Origin: an uncultured Pseudodesulfovibrio sp.
Lineage (GTDB): Bacteria; Desulfobacterota; Desulfovibrionia; Desulfovibrionales; Desulfovibrionaceae
Direction: 5' to 3'
Length of the DNA: 64,000 nucleotides
Assembly (NCBI RefSeq): GCF_963662885.1
Contig: NZ_OY760055.1
Span: 134,001 to 198,000 of the forward strand
Both the position numbers and the translations under genes were made by a program. Shown here piece by piece: positions 6,408 through 14,875 of this stretch. A model generated the notes under the pieces. It worked only from the letters and a program-made list of their open reading frames with translations. It did no database searches and was not told where the DNA came from. Each line of letters begins with the position of its first letter. The stretch's first letter is position 1.

Positions 6408-8528
6408 TTAAACGCTCCGTTGGGCCTGGGCCTGTATGGCGGTGATGGCCACGGTGTTGACGATGTCGCGCACGCGGCATCCGCGCGACAGGTCGTTGAC
6501 CGGCTTGTTCAGGCCCTGAAGGACCGGACCGATTGCCGTTGAGCCGGGAACGGCCCGCTGCACGGCTTTGTAGGTGTTGTTGCCGGTGTTTAGGTCCGGG
6601 AAGATGAAGACCGTGGCCTTGCCCGCCACTTCGGAGCCGGGCAGTTTGGTCCGGGCCACTTCGGGGTCCACGGCGGCGTCGTATTGCAGCGGCCCCTCGA
6701 TGGGCAGGTCGAGCCCGCGTTCGGATGCCAGTTCCTTCGCGATGGCCGTGGCCTCGGCCACTTTGTCCACGTCCGCCCCCGATCCGGACCCGCCCGTGGA
6801 ATAGGAGAGCATGGCCACGTATGGGTCGATGCCGAAAATCCTGGCGGTCTGGGCCGAGCTGAGCGCGATTTCGGCGAGCTGCCCGGCGTCGGGTTTCGGG
6901 TTGACCGCGCAGTCGCCGAAGCAGACCACGCGGTCACCCATGCACATGAGGAAAACGGACGAGACAATGGAAGCGTCCGGTCTGGTCTTGATGAATTCGA
7001 AAGCGGGGCGGATGGTCTGGGCCGTGGTGGTCACCGAGCCGGAAACCATGCCGTCGGCGTGGCCCGCGTGGACCATCATGGTCCCGAAATAGGTGGGATC
7101 CACGATGCGGTCCCGGGCATCCTCCATGCGGATGCCCTTGTGCTTTCGGGCCTCGAAATAGCGCTGGGCGTATTCCTCGAGCGCGGCGGATTGGGCCGGG
7201 TCGATCACGTCCGCGCCGTTGAGCTGCACGCCGAGATTGGCGGCCTGGGCGCGTACGGCTTCGGGGTCGCCGAGCAGGGTGATGTCCGCCACGTTGCGCC
7301 GCTGCAGTATCTCCGTGGCCCGCAGGATGCGTTCGCTCGCCCCTTCCGGCAGGACGATGCGCATGCGCTGGGCGCGGGCCTTTTCTATCAGGTTGTACTC
7401 GAACATGATCGGCGTGATCTTGGTGGACTCGGTGGCCACCAGCCGGTCGCGCAGCTCCTCGATGTCCACCTGCGATTCGAAGAGGCCGATGGCCGCCGCG
7501 ATCTTGGCCGGGTGTTCGGGGTCGATGGTTCCGTGCAGGGCCTGAAGGGTCTGGGTGGCCTTGAAGGTGTGATCCTCCACGCTCAGGATGGGCAGAGGCA
7601 CGCCGGTCCAGCCTTCTATGAGCCGATGCATGGCCGTGGACGGCTGGATGCCGCCTGTCAGGACCATGCCCGCGATGTTGCCGTAGGACGCGGACTGGCG
7701 TGAGGATATGGCCGCCAGGATGATGTCCATGCGGTCGCCCGGGGTGATGATCAGGGCGCCGTCCTCGATGTATTCCAGAAAATGGGTGATGTGCATGGCC
7801 GCTGTCAGGAAGGTGTCCACCGGGGTGTCCAGGCTGCCGTGGCCATACAGGACCTTGGCGTCCAGCCATTTGATCACGTCGTGGATGGTCGGGCTGCCCA
7901 GACGCTTGTCGTCCGGGATGGCGTAGGTCAGCAGCTGATGCGAGGTGCAGGTCCGGGCCTCGATGTCCTGTAGGGTCTTCAGAGAAAATTCCGGGCGGGC
8001 ACGGTTGACGATCAATCCCAAAACTTCCAGACCGCGCTCTTCGAATATGCCCACGGTGCGCTGGGCCGAACCGCACACCTCGTCGTCGGACCGGTCCACG
8101 CCGTTGACCACGAGCAGCACCGGGCAGCCGAGGTTGGAGACGATGGCTGCGTTGATTTCGAACTCCAGGGTGGCGCTGCCGCCGATATAGTCCGTGCCTT
8201 CGCACAGGACGAAATCGTACTCCTTTTCCAGCTCCTTGAATTTGTTCAGGGTGCTCTCCAGCAACAGTTCCTTGTTGCCGCTGTTGATCAGCCTGCGGGC
8301 CTCGCTCAGGGTGTAGCCGTATGTCCGGTCGTACGCCTGATCGAGTTTGAAATGGCGGAGCATGAGGTCGATGTCATGATCCTTGCGGCCGTCCACCGGG
8401 TCGCTGATGACCGGGCGGAACACGGCCACGCGTTGGAGGCTGGCGCGCAGCAGATGCATGACCCCGAGGAGGATGGCGGACTTGCCGCTGCGGGCTTCGG
8501 TGGCGGCTATGTAAAGACTCTTGGACAT
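6408..8528 (-). CDS. pta: Phosphate acetyltransferase, long form
   Basis: A 706-aa Pta that interconverts acetyl-CoA and acetyl phosphate in the cytoplasm. In sulfate reducers it acts with acetate kinase to make ATP during lactate or pyruvate oxidation. Three parts are visible: an N-terminal P-loop/dethiobiotin-synthetase-like domain (MSKSLYIAATEARSGKSAIL), a central DRTGG-type domain (about 210-330, HITHFLEYIEDGALIITPGDR), and the C-terminal PTA_PTB catalytic domain (from about 370, with MVHAGHADGMVSGSVTTTAQ, SYSTGGSGSGADV and GPLQYDAAVDP). The ATG at 8528 has AAGGAG upstream. No acetate kinase gene is in the window. It follows rnfB by 144 bases on the same strand, so read-through from the rnf operon is possible. 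Confidence 0.96.
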   Translation of the reverse strand: MSKSLYIAATEARSGKSAILLGVMHLLRASLQRVAVFRPVISDPVDGRKDHDIDLMLRHFKLDQAYDRTYGYTLSEARRLINSGNKELLLESTLNKFKELEKEYDFVLCEGTDYIGGSATLEFEINAAIVSNLGCPVLLVVNGVDRSDDEVCGSAQRTVGIFEERGLEVLGLIVNRARPEFSLKTLQDIEARTCTSHQLLTYAIPDDKRLGSPTIHDVIKWLDAKVLYGHGSLDTPVDTFLTAAMHITHFLEYIEDGALIITPGDRMDIILAAISSRQSASYGNIAGMVLTGGIQPSTAMHRLIEGWTGVPLPILSVEDHTFKATQTLQALHGTIDPEHPAKIAAAIGLFESQVDIEELRDRLVATESTKITPIMFEYNLIEKARAQRMRIVLPEGASERILRATEILQRRNVADITLLGDPEAVRAQAANLGVQLNGADVIDPAQSAALEEYAQRYFEARKHKGIRMEDARDRIVDPTYFGTMMVHAGHADGMVSGSVTTTAQTIRPAFEFIKTRPDASIVSSVFLMCMGDRVVCFGDCAVNPKPDAGQLAEIALSSAQTARIFGIDPYVAMLSYSTGGSGSGADVDKVAEATAIAKELASERGLDLPIEGPLQYDAAVDPEVARTKLPGSEVAGKATVFIFPDLNTGNNTYKAVQRAVPGSTAIGPVLQGLNKPVNDLSRGCRVRDIVNTVAITAIQAQAQRSV

Positions 8529-8596
8529 ATCGGTCTCCTTGGACCGGCCCCATGGAGAACCGGGAGAAGGCGGTTGTCGGAGCACCTCCTCCCGGC

Positions 8597-8639
8597 CGGA
8601 TGCCGTGGGTGACGTCGGGGCTTCTGACGACGGCATCCG
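8597..8639 (-). other. Hairpin between rnfB and pta
   Basis: Ten-base arms (8597-8606 and 8630-8639) enclose a smaller GTC/GAC stem in the rnfB-pta gap. There is no T run, so it may be a processing or partial termination site that uncouples pta from the rnf operon. Confidence 0.35.
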
Positions 8640-8672
8640 CGTTGCTCCATAGGGCATGGGGTATGGCGATGG

Positions 8673-10778
8673 TTAACGGTTGGGGGCTGTCTCCCTGTCC
8701 TCGGCCAGAAACGGCTCGTCCCTGTCGTAGCAGACCAGCCCGCAACGCAGGCAGCGGTCGGCCTCGGCCAGGGCCTGTCCCTCGTCGAGCGGCCCTTCCA
8801 CCTCGTTGAAGGTGCAGTTGCGTTCGTCGCCGTGGCACAGGTGGGGCAGGACCGCCCGCGTCTTGCGTTCCACGGAATCTATTTCCTTGAATAACGTATA
8901 GGGAATCATGCCCTTTTGTGTGGTTTCCGGGACCGCGACGGCCCCCTCTGTCAGGTGGTAGTGGATGGAACGGGCCGCCTTACGCCCGTCGCCGATGGCC
9001 GAGATGACCAGGTCCGGGCCGGTGTACACGTCGCCCGCGGTGAACACGCCGGGGATGGCGGTCTCGAAGGTGTCGGGATCGGCCACGATGGTCTGCCATT
9101 TGGTGGTCTCCAGCGGGCAGGTTCCTTCCTCGTTGTCGTCATACAGGCAGGCGAGGTCCGGTTTCTGGCCGATGGCCGGGATGATCAGGCTGGCCTCCAT
9201 GCGTTGCTCGGAACCCTCCTTCTTGACCGGACGGCGGCGTCCGGAGTCGTCCGGTTCGCCCAGTTCCATCTCGTAATATTCCAGGTGGGTGGCCTTGCCG
9301 TTCTCGTCGCCGATGACCCGGGCCGGGGCGGCCAGGAACTTGAACTGCACGCCCTCGTCCTCGGCCCCGACGATCTCCTCCATGTCCGCGGGCATCTCGT
9401 TTCTGGTGCGCCGGTACATCAGCGTGACCTCCGCGCCCAGGCGGACGCAGGTGCGGGCCGCGTCGATGGCGGTGTTGCCGCCGCCGACCACGATGACCTT
9501 GTTGCCGGTCTCGGGCTTCTGACCCAGGGCGTGGGCGGTCAGGAATTCGATGCCGCCCATGACCCCGTCCAGGTCCTCGCCCTCTGCGTACATGCCGGAC
9601 GCCTGCCACGCGCCGATGCCGATGAACACGGCGTCGAAGCCGTCGGCCCTCAAGGATTCCAGCGTGAAGTCGCGTCCGAATTTCGTATTCATTTTCGCCG
9701 GAATGCCGAGGTCCAGGATGCCCTGGATTTCCCAGTCGAGGTCCGCCTTGGGCAAGCGGTATTCCGGGATGCCGTAGCGGGTCTGGCCGCCGAGCTTGGG
9801 CATGGCGTCGAAGATGGTCGGGCTGTGGCCCAGACGGCGGAGGAAATAGGCGCAGGACAGGCCCGCCGGGCCACCACCGATGACGGCCACCCGTTTGCCG
9901 GTGTCCTTGGCGCAGGGCACGGGCAGGTGTTTGCCCGAGCGCAACTCGCGGTCGGCCACGAAGCGCTTGAGCATGTTGATGCCCACGGTCTCGTCCACGT
10001 ACTGGCGGCGGCAGACCGTTTCGCACGGGCGCGGGCAGACCCGGCCGCAGGTGAGCAGCAGCGGGTTGCGCTCCTTGATGGTCATGACCGCGCCATCAAA
10101 ATCGCCCGCCTTGATCTTCTCGATGTAGCGCGGGATGTTGATCTGGGCTGGGCATTTCTGGCGGCACGGAGCCAGACAGTCGGTGGTCTGGTTCAGGTGC
10201 AGGAGGCGGGCGGACATGCCGGACACGCCGATGACGCCGCGCGGGCAGGCGTCCACGCAGTTGCCGCACGCCTTGCACTGGTTCGGGTCGATGACCGGCA
10301 ACCCTTCAGGGCCCATGTGGATGGCGTCGAACGGGCAGGCCCGCACGCAGGTGCCGAGCCCGAGGCATCCCTCGGGGCAGGATTTGGACCCGCCGTAAAG
10401 CAGGTGGGCCGCCCGGCAGTCCAGCGCGCCTTCATAGTGGAACAGGTCTGCGGCCCGCAGCCCACCGGTGCAGTCGCGCACTGCCAGCTCCGGTTCGCGC
10501 TCGACGACCTCCTGGCCCATGAGGGCCGCGATGGTGGCGATGGCTTCACCGTCTGCCACGATGCAGACCGAAGCCGGAGCCTTGTCCGCCACGATGGCGG
10601 CCGCCGCGCCCGAACAGCCGGGAAATCCGCAGCCGCCGCAGTTGGCCCCGGGCAGGTTGTCCTCGATGAGCGCGATGCGCGGGTCCTCCTTGACGAAAAG
10701 GAGCTTCGAGGCGATGCCCAAAATGGCCGCGGCCAGCAGGCCTATGCCGAACAGAGTCAGTCCCGATGTCAGTATCAT
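8673..10778 (-). CDS. rnfB: RnfB fused to a GltD-like NAD(P)-binding flavin oxidoreductase
   Basis: A 701-aa protein made of two modules. Residues 1-190 are RnfB: an N-terminal membrane helix, the Fe-S cysteine motif NCGGCGFPGC (46-55), and two 4Fe-4S ferredoxin motifs (CLGLGTCVRACP about 138-149, CKACGNCVDACP 168-179). Residues 195-690 resemble the small subunit of glutamate synthase: Cys-rich linker (CLAPCRQKCP, CGRVCPRPCETVC), FAD site VIGGGPAGLS (299-308), NAD(P) site VVGGGNTAIDAA (430-441), flavin motif FTAGDVYTGP (579-588), and a final CLRCGLVC (676-683). RnfB passes ferredoxin electrons into the Rnf complex. The fused part could link NAD(P)H or another donor directly to that chain. It is the last gene of the rnf operon, with a normal ATG at 10778. 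Confidence 0.92.
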   Translation of the reverse strand: MILTSGLTLFGIGLLAAAILGIASKLLFVKEDPRIALIEDNLPGANCGGCGFPGCSGAAAAIVADKAPASVCIVADGEAIATIAALMGQEVVEREPELAVRDCTGGLRAADLFHYEGALDCRAAHLLYGGSKSCPEGCLGLGTCVRACPFDAIHMGPEGLPVIDPNQCKACGNCVDACPRGVIGVSGMSARLLHLNQTTDCLAPCRQKCPAQINIPRYIEKIKAGDFDGAVMTIKERNPLLLTCGRVCPRPCETVCRRQYVDETVGINMLKRFVADRELRSGKHLPVPCAKDTGKRVAVIGGGPAGLSCAYFLRRLGHSPTIFDAMPKLGGQTRYGIPEYRLPKADLDWEIQGILDLGIPAKMNTKFGRDFTLESLRADGFDAVFIGIGAWQASGMYAEGEDLDGVMGGIEFLTAHALGQKPETGNKVIVVGGGNTAIDAARTCVRLGAEVTLMYRRTRNEMPADMEEIVGAEDEGVQFKFLAAPARVIGDENGKATHLEYYEMELGEPDDSGRRRPVKKEGSEQRMEASLIIPAIGQKPDLACLYDDNEEGTCPLETTKWQTIVADPDTFETAIPGVFTAGDVYTGPDLVISAIGDGRKAARSIHYHLTEGAVAVPETTQKGMIPYTLFKEIDSVERKTRAVLPHLCHGDERNCTFNEVEGPLDEGQALAEADRCLRCGLVCYDRDEPFLAEDRETAPNR

Positions 10779-10806
10779 GATGCCGTCCCGTTCTGGGTTG
10801 TATCCG

Positions 10807-11382
10807 TTAAATCATCCCCTTGAAGGCAAAGAAGGCGAGCGACATGAGCCCGGCCATGATCAGCCCGATGGGCGTGCCGCGCATGGCGATGGGCAGGCGG
10901 CGCACGGCCAGCTTCTCGCGGATGCCCGCCAGCAGGACCAGGGCGAGCATGAAGCCCAGCCCCGAGGCAAAGGAGAACAGGACCGTCTTGACGAAGCCGA
11001 ACTCCTCGCGTTGGCAGATGAGCGCGATGCCCATGACCGCGCAGTTGGTGGTGATCAGCGGCAGGAAGATGCCCAGCGACTTGTACAGGGGCGGGATGAC
11101 CTTCTTGAGGAACATCTCCACGAACTGGACCAGGGCCGCGATGACCAGGATGAAAGCCAGGGTCTGGAGGAAATCCAGGCCGAAGGGGGCGAGCACGTAC
11201 TCCTGAACCAGCCAGGTGATGGCTGCCGCCAGGGTGGCCACGAAGACCACGGCCGCGCCCATGCCGATGGCCACGCCCGTGTCCTTGGACGTGCCGATGA
11301 ACGGGCAGTTGCCCAGGTACTGAGCCAGGACGATGTTGTTGACGAACATCGCCCCGATGAAGAGAAGGAAGTATTCCTGCAT
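10807..11382 (-). CDS. rnfA: Rnf electron transport complex subunit A
   Basis: A 191-aa, six-helix membrane protein of the RnfA/NqrE family. The two conserved cysteine motifs that bind the intramembrane Fe-S cluster with RnfE are present: LGNCPFIG and TTNCAVMG. The sequence is full length, starting MQEYFLLFIGAMFVNNIVLA. GAGGAAAAG lies just before the ATG. It stands between rnfE and rnfB in a collinear operon, but a 124-bp palindromic repeat separates it from rnfE, so its translation is not coupled to that gene. Confidence 0.97.
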   Translation of the reverse strand: MQEYFLLFIGAMFVNNIVLAQYLGNCPFIGTSKDTGVAIGMGAAVVFVATLAAAITWLVQEYVLAPFGLDFLQTLAFILVIAALVQFVEMFLKKVIPPLYKSLGIFLPLITTNCAVMGIALICQREEFGFVKTVLFSFASGLGFMLALVLLAGIREKLAVRRLPIAMRGTPIGLIMAGLMSLAFFAFKGMI

Positions 11383-11396
11383 GGTCTTTTCCTCGG

Positions 11397-11520
11397 GAGG
11401 CTGTTGAAAAACGGTGATCTGCGTCGTTGCTTCAAAAAATTCAAACCCTCACGTACAGGAAGTACGCTTTGGCTTTGAACTTTTTTCGCGCCTGTCATCT
11501 CACCATTTTTGAACAGCCTC
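11397..11520. repeat. 124-bp palindromic intergenic repeat within the rnf operon
   Basis: The two ends are near-perfect inverted copies: AGGCTGTTGAAAAACGGTGA on the left, with the complement of the right end differing at 2 of 20 positions. The inner part is also self-complementary (TTCAAAC...GTAC paired with GTAC...TTTGAA around 11441-11480), so the whole element can fold into one long hairpin. It contains no gene. It sits in the gap between rnfE and rnfA, on the transcript. It looks like a mobile palindromic repeat of the REP or MITE kind. Confidence 0.75.
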
Positions 11521-11544
11521 CGATTTTGACTTTTACAATACTCG

Positions 11545-12219
11545 TCAACAGTTCTTGTGGCCGCAGCCGCCGCACGCGCCGCAGTCGTGGGTTGGACCCT
11601 GGACCGCGGCCAGCCCCTTGCGCTTGCGCCGGACGTTCTCGACAAAGGTCATGATGCACAGCAGCACGCCCAGCGAAACGAACGCTCCCGGGGCCTGGAC
11701 CATGATCCCGATGGGGTGGAATCCTTCCCAGGCCACGTTGACCCCGAAGATCATGCCCGTGCCGAGCAGCTCGCGAAGGGCTCCCAGGAAGGTCAGGGAC
11801 AGGGTGAAGCCGAGCCCCATGCCCAGCCCGTCGGCCATGGACAGCAGGACCGTATTCTTGGAGGCAAAGGCCTCGGCACGGCCCAGGATGATGCAGTTGA
11901 CCACGATCAGCGGCACGAAGATGCCGAGCTGCTGATACAGCGGGTAGGCGAACGCCTGCATGAGCAGCTCCACGGCCACCACCAGGGAGGCGGAGATGGC
12001 GATGAAGCAGGCGATGCGCACCTTGGCCGGGATGACCTTCCTGAGCATGGAGATCATCATGTTGGACAGGGTCAGGACAAAGACCACGGCCGCGCCCATG
12101 CCCAGCCCGTTGTTGGCGGTGTTGGTCACGGCCAGGGTCGGGCAGAGCCCCAGTACCAGCTTGAACGGGGGCAGGTCGGTCCACAAACCCTTGGAAAATT
12201 CCTTCCACAATCTGTTCAT
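11545..12219 (-). CDS. rnfE: Rnf electron transport complex subunit E
   Basis: A 224-aa membrane protein of the RnfE/NqrD family, partner of RnfA in the membrane core. Conserved cysteine motifs LGLCPTLAVT and VNCIILGRAEAFA are present, and there are about six helices. Unusually, the C-terminal tail ends in a cysteine-rich string (DCGACGGCGHKNC), with four cysteines within 13 residues after a basic stretch. This could bind a metal or Fe-S centre or be a local lineage feature. It runs 19 bases after rnfG and is followed by the 124-bp repeat. Confidence 0.96.
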   Translation of the reverse strand: MNRLWKEFSKGLWTDLPPFKLVLGLCPTLAVTNTANNGLGMGAAVVFVLTLSNMMISMLRKVIPAKVRIACFIAISASLVVAVELLMQAFAYPLYQQLGIFVPLIVVNCIILGRAEAFASKNTVLLSMADGLGMGLGFTLSLTFLGALRELLGTGMIFGVNVAWEGFHPIGIMVQAPGAFVSLGVLLCIMTFVENVRRKRKGLAAVQGPTHDCGACGGCGHKNC

Positions 12220-12238
12220 GTTCGACTCCGGTGGGCGG

Positions 12239-12814
12239 CTAGGACCAGCCGCCGGCGAGTTTGTCTTTCAGGGCGTTGAAGATGACCACGGCCCGCTGCA
12301 CGGCGATGACCGTGCCGGTGGACGAGATGGTCGCCCCGGCCACGGCTTCGATGTCGCCGCCGTTTTTTTTCAGCTCCACGGACTCAATGGGGTGCCCCTG
12401 GAACTGGGTGGTGTAGCCGTGTTCGACCACGCGCGCGCCCACGCCCGGGGTCTCCTTCATGGTGGTGATGCCGATGCCGGTCAGGTGCATGGCGTGCACG
12501 TCGAAGCCGACCATGACGCCGATGTCGCCGCCGTATCCCTTGCCCGAGGTCTCGATGGCCACGCCCGTGAGTTCGCCGCCCTTGATGGCCGGAAACACGG
12601 TCACGGTCTGGCCGTCCACGTCGAATTTCCTGCGGTCCTTGATCGGGTTGTTGTCGTAGTCTCTCAAAACCGACTCGATGGCCGGTGCCTGCACGTAGGT
12701 CAGGACCTGTTCCTCGATGATCGGGGCGGTGACCTGCTTCAGGGCGGCCAGGGTGATGCCTGCAATGCCGCAGATAAGCGACAGGACGATCATCATCTTC
12801 ATCATTTCCTTCAT
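12239..12814 (-). CDS. rnfG: Rnf electron transport complex subunit G (flavin-carrying)
   Basis: A 191-aa subunit with one N-terminal membrane helix and a periplasmic FMN_bind domain. The flavin attachment motif is present as VAGATISST (158-166), with Thr162 the expected phosphoester FMN site. The usual form is SGAT, so the first residue is Ala. The domain signatures GGDIGVMVGFD and TMKETPGVGARV are typical. It requires ApbE for flavin attachment, and an ApbE domain is encoded at 27117-29279. It sits 3 bases after rnfD in the operon. Confidence 0.95.
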   Translation of the reverse strand: MKEMMKMMIVLSLICGIAGITLAALKQVTAPIIEEQVLTYVQAPAIESVLRDYDNNPIKDRRKFDVDGQTVTVFPAIKGGELTGVAIETSGKGYGGDIGVMVGFDVHAMHLTGIGITTMKETPGVGARVVEHGYTTQFQGHPIESVELKKNGGDIEAVAGATISSTGTVIAVQRAVVIFNALKDKLAGGWS

Positions 12815-12817
12815 GGC

Positions 12818-13768
12818 CTACCTCCTTCCGAACGGCTTGGGCCGGATGCGTTCGAGCACCGGAGTGAACAGGTTGCCGAGCAGGATGGCGAAAGGCACGC
12901 CGTCCGGGTACACGCCAAAGGTTCGGATAATGATGATCAGGATGCCTATCAAAAGCCCGTAGAGCAGCATGGGCGCCTGCCGGTTCGGGCTGGACGGTCC
13001 GTCCGTGGCCAGGAAAAAGGCCCCGAACAGGGTGGACCCGGTCAGCAGGTGGAAGGCCGGGGAGGCGTAGATGGACGGATCGATCCAGTGGAAGATGAAG
13101 GCGGTCAGGGCCGCGCCGCCGATGACGCCCACCGGGATGATGGACGAGATGTGCTTGCGCATGACCAGGAGCAAGCCGCCCAGGAGCACACCCGCGATCT
13201 GGACCGCGCCCAGACCACCGAGCTGCTTGCCCAGGAAAAGCTGACGCGTGTCCAGAATCTGCACCGCGTCCAGACCGAAATCCTTGAGCTGGGCCAGAGG
13301 ATAGGTCAGGTCCGTGGTCAGCATGGAGGCATCCGCGTCCATGTATGCGGGCCAGGAGATGCGGCAGACGGCCCACCCGATGAGCGGGGCGCAGAACGGG
13401 CTGCCGCCCAGCGGCCCGAAAACCATCTTGCCGAGCACGATGGAGGCAGCGCTGCCGAACGCCACCAGCCACCAAGGGGCCGAGGCGGGCAACAGGAAGG
13501 CAAAGGACAGGCCCACGGTGAAGGCGTGGAAGTTGTGGACGTCGGTCTCCCGGTCCATGAAATGGTCGCAGGCCATTTCGGCCAATACGGCGGTGGCCAT
13601 GGACAGGGCCATGACCCGCACGGCGGGCATGCCGAAGGTCATGGCGGCCATGACCGCAGCGGGCAGCATGGCCGTGAGTATCATCGTCATCCGATCCCGC
13701 ACGGTGGTGCCGCAGTGGCGGTGGGGCGGGACCGAGACGGTCAGGGCAAAGGGAGTGAGGGGTTTCAC
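12818..13768 (-). CDS. rnfD: Rnf electron transport complex subunit D
   Basis: A 316-aa multi-helix membrane protein of the RnfD/NqrB family. Family motifs: VSVPPHRH near the start, and GAFFLATDGPSSP with FGVYPDGVPFAILLGNL near the end. The start is a GTG whose last bases overlap the rnfC stop (GTGA), with GGGGAGG upstream, so translation is coupled. Where RnfD proteins normally carry the covalent FMN threonine (SGATPLxxLK), this one reads TTDLTYPLAQLK (151-162). Tyr precedes the Pro and no SGAT is present. Covalent flavin on this subunit is therefore doubtful. Confidence 0.94.
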   Translation of the reverse strand: MKPLTPFALTVSVPPHRHCGTTVRDRMTMILTAMLPAAVMAAMTFGMPAVRVMALSMATAVLAEMACDHFMDRETDVHNFHAFTVGLSFAFLLPASAPWWLVAFGSAASIVLGKMVFGPLGGSPFCAPLIGWAVCRISWPAYMDADASMLTTDLTYPLAQLKDFGLDAVQILDTRQLFLGKQLGGLGAVQIAGVLLGGLLLVMRKHISSIIPVGVIGGAALTAFIFHWIDPSIYASPAFHLLTGSTLFGAFFLATDGPSSPNRQAPMLLYGLLIGILIIIIRTFGVYPDGVPFAILLGNLFTPVLERIRPKPFGRR

Positions 13769-14868
13769 GGCTGGGTTACCTCCCCGAGCTGGGCTTTGGC
13801 CTTGGCCAATTCGCGTTTGGCGAGCCGGATGTACTGGAGCATGGGGCGGCGGGCGATGCAGAAGAAGCCACACAGGCCGCATTCGAAACAGGCGTCCACG
13901 GCCTCGGCTTCCGCCTTGGCGTACTGGCCGAATTCCGCATAGCTGGTGATCATGGACGGGTCGAGCCGGGCCGGACAGTGGCGCACGCATTCGCCGCAGC
14001 CCACGCAGGCCGCGTCCACGGCCACCGGGGCCGGGTTGCGGACCAGGCTCAAGGCGGTTGTCGAACGATCCACCCCCTGGCCGGGCGAGGCTGCGGCTAT
14101 GCCGCGGAGCACGCCGCCCATCACGATACGGTCGCCGTCGCGGATGGTTTCGCCGTCGTTGGTCAGAATTTCTCCAACCGGGGTACCCAGGGTGATCAGT
14201 CGGGCCGAGTTGCCCACCGTGACCATGGTCTCCATGACAGGCAGGCCGGTGTCCATGATCAACCCGGCGTGGAAGACCGTTTCCAGGCCGACCACCAGGG
14301 TGTTGTCCGGCATCTCGATGCCGGTCACGGCCTTGGCTACCAGCGGGTCGAGGGTTTGGGGGTACTGATCGGACAGGACCTTGACCTCCATGCCCGGCAG
14401 GCTCTCGCGCACGCCGCCGGGAACGGCCAGAATGGTGTCCACCGGCACGTAACCCCTGACCAGCGCGTCGGCCCCGGCTTGGAGTATGTCAAGCCTGTCG
14501 GCCATGAGCGTCCGGCGGGAGCGTATGCCCGGTTCCTCGTCCATGGCGTTGATGATCAGGGTGTCCACCTGATCGCAGGCCGGGACGTCGGCCCCGAGTT
14601 CGCGCAACCGGGCGAGAAGCCCGGGGCCACTCTGGCCGTCAAGAACCTCGGGGCTTACGGTCTCCCCGTCCTCAATGGCGATGCGAATTCGGTACGGGTC
14701 CACGTGTTCCACGGTTCCGGCGCACGGGGCGTGTATATCGCCGAGGCCCGGGGCGGACGCGGTGGCGATGCGCTCGCCGCGTTTGACCTCCCGGCCGCAG
14801 GAGACCAGGGGGCAGTGCCGGGTCAGATTCATCTCCGCCGTTCCGGACGGTGTTTCTCGAGTGCTCAT
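13765..14868 (-). CDS. rnfC: Rnf electron transport complex subunit C
   Basis: A 367-aa peripheral subunit that carries the NADH/FMN site and two 4Fe-4S clusters. The first part has the RnfC barrel-sandwich region (GLGDIHAPCAGTVEHVDPYRI). The middle has the SLBB and FMN-binding fold (PDNTLVVGLETVFHAG). The C-terminal clusters are CVGCGECVRHCP and CFECGLCGFFC. It is shorter than many RnfC proteins (about 430-440). The N-terminal glycine-rich GGVHP type segment is weak, so NADH binding may differ. ATG at 14868 lies 7 bases after the cytochrome stop; the 16-residue upstream extension is unlikely. Confidence 0.95.
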   Translation of the reverse strand: MSTRETPSGTAEMNLTRHCPLVSCGREVKRGERIATASAPGLGDIHAPCAGTVEHVDPYRIRIAIEDGETVSPEVLDGQSGPGLLARLRELGADVPACDQVDTLIINAMDEEPGIRSRRTLMADRLDILQAGADALVRGYVPVDTILAVPGGVRESLPGMEVKVLSDQYPQTLDPLVAKAVTGIEMPDNTLVVGLETVFHAGLIMDTGLPVMETMVTVGNSARLITLGTPVGEILTNDGETIRDGDRIVMGGVLRGIAAASPGQGVDRSTTALSLVRNPAPVAVDAACVGCGECVRHCPARLDPSMITSYAEFGQYAKAEAEAVDACFECGLCGFFCIARRPMLQYIRLAKRELAKAKAQLGEVTQP

Positions 14869-14875
14869 ATTCCGC

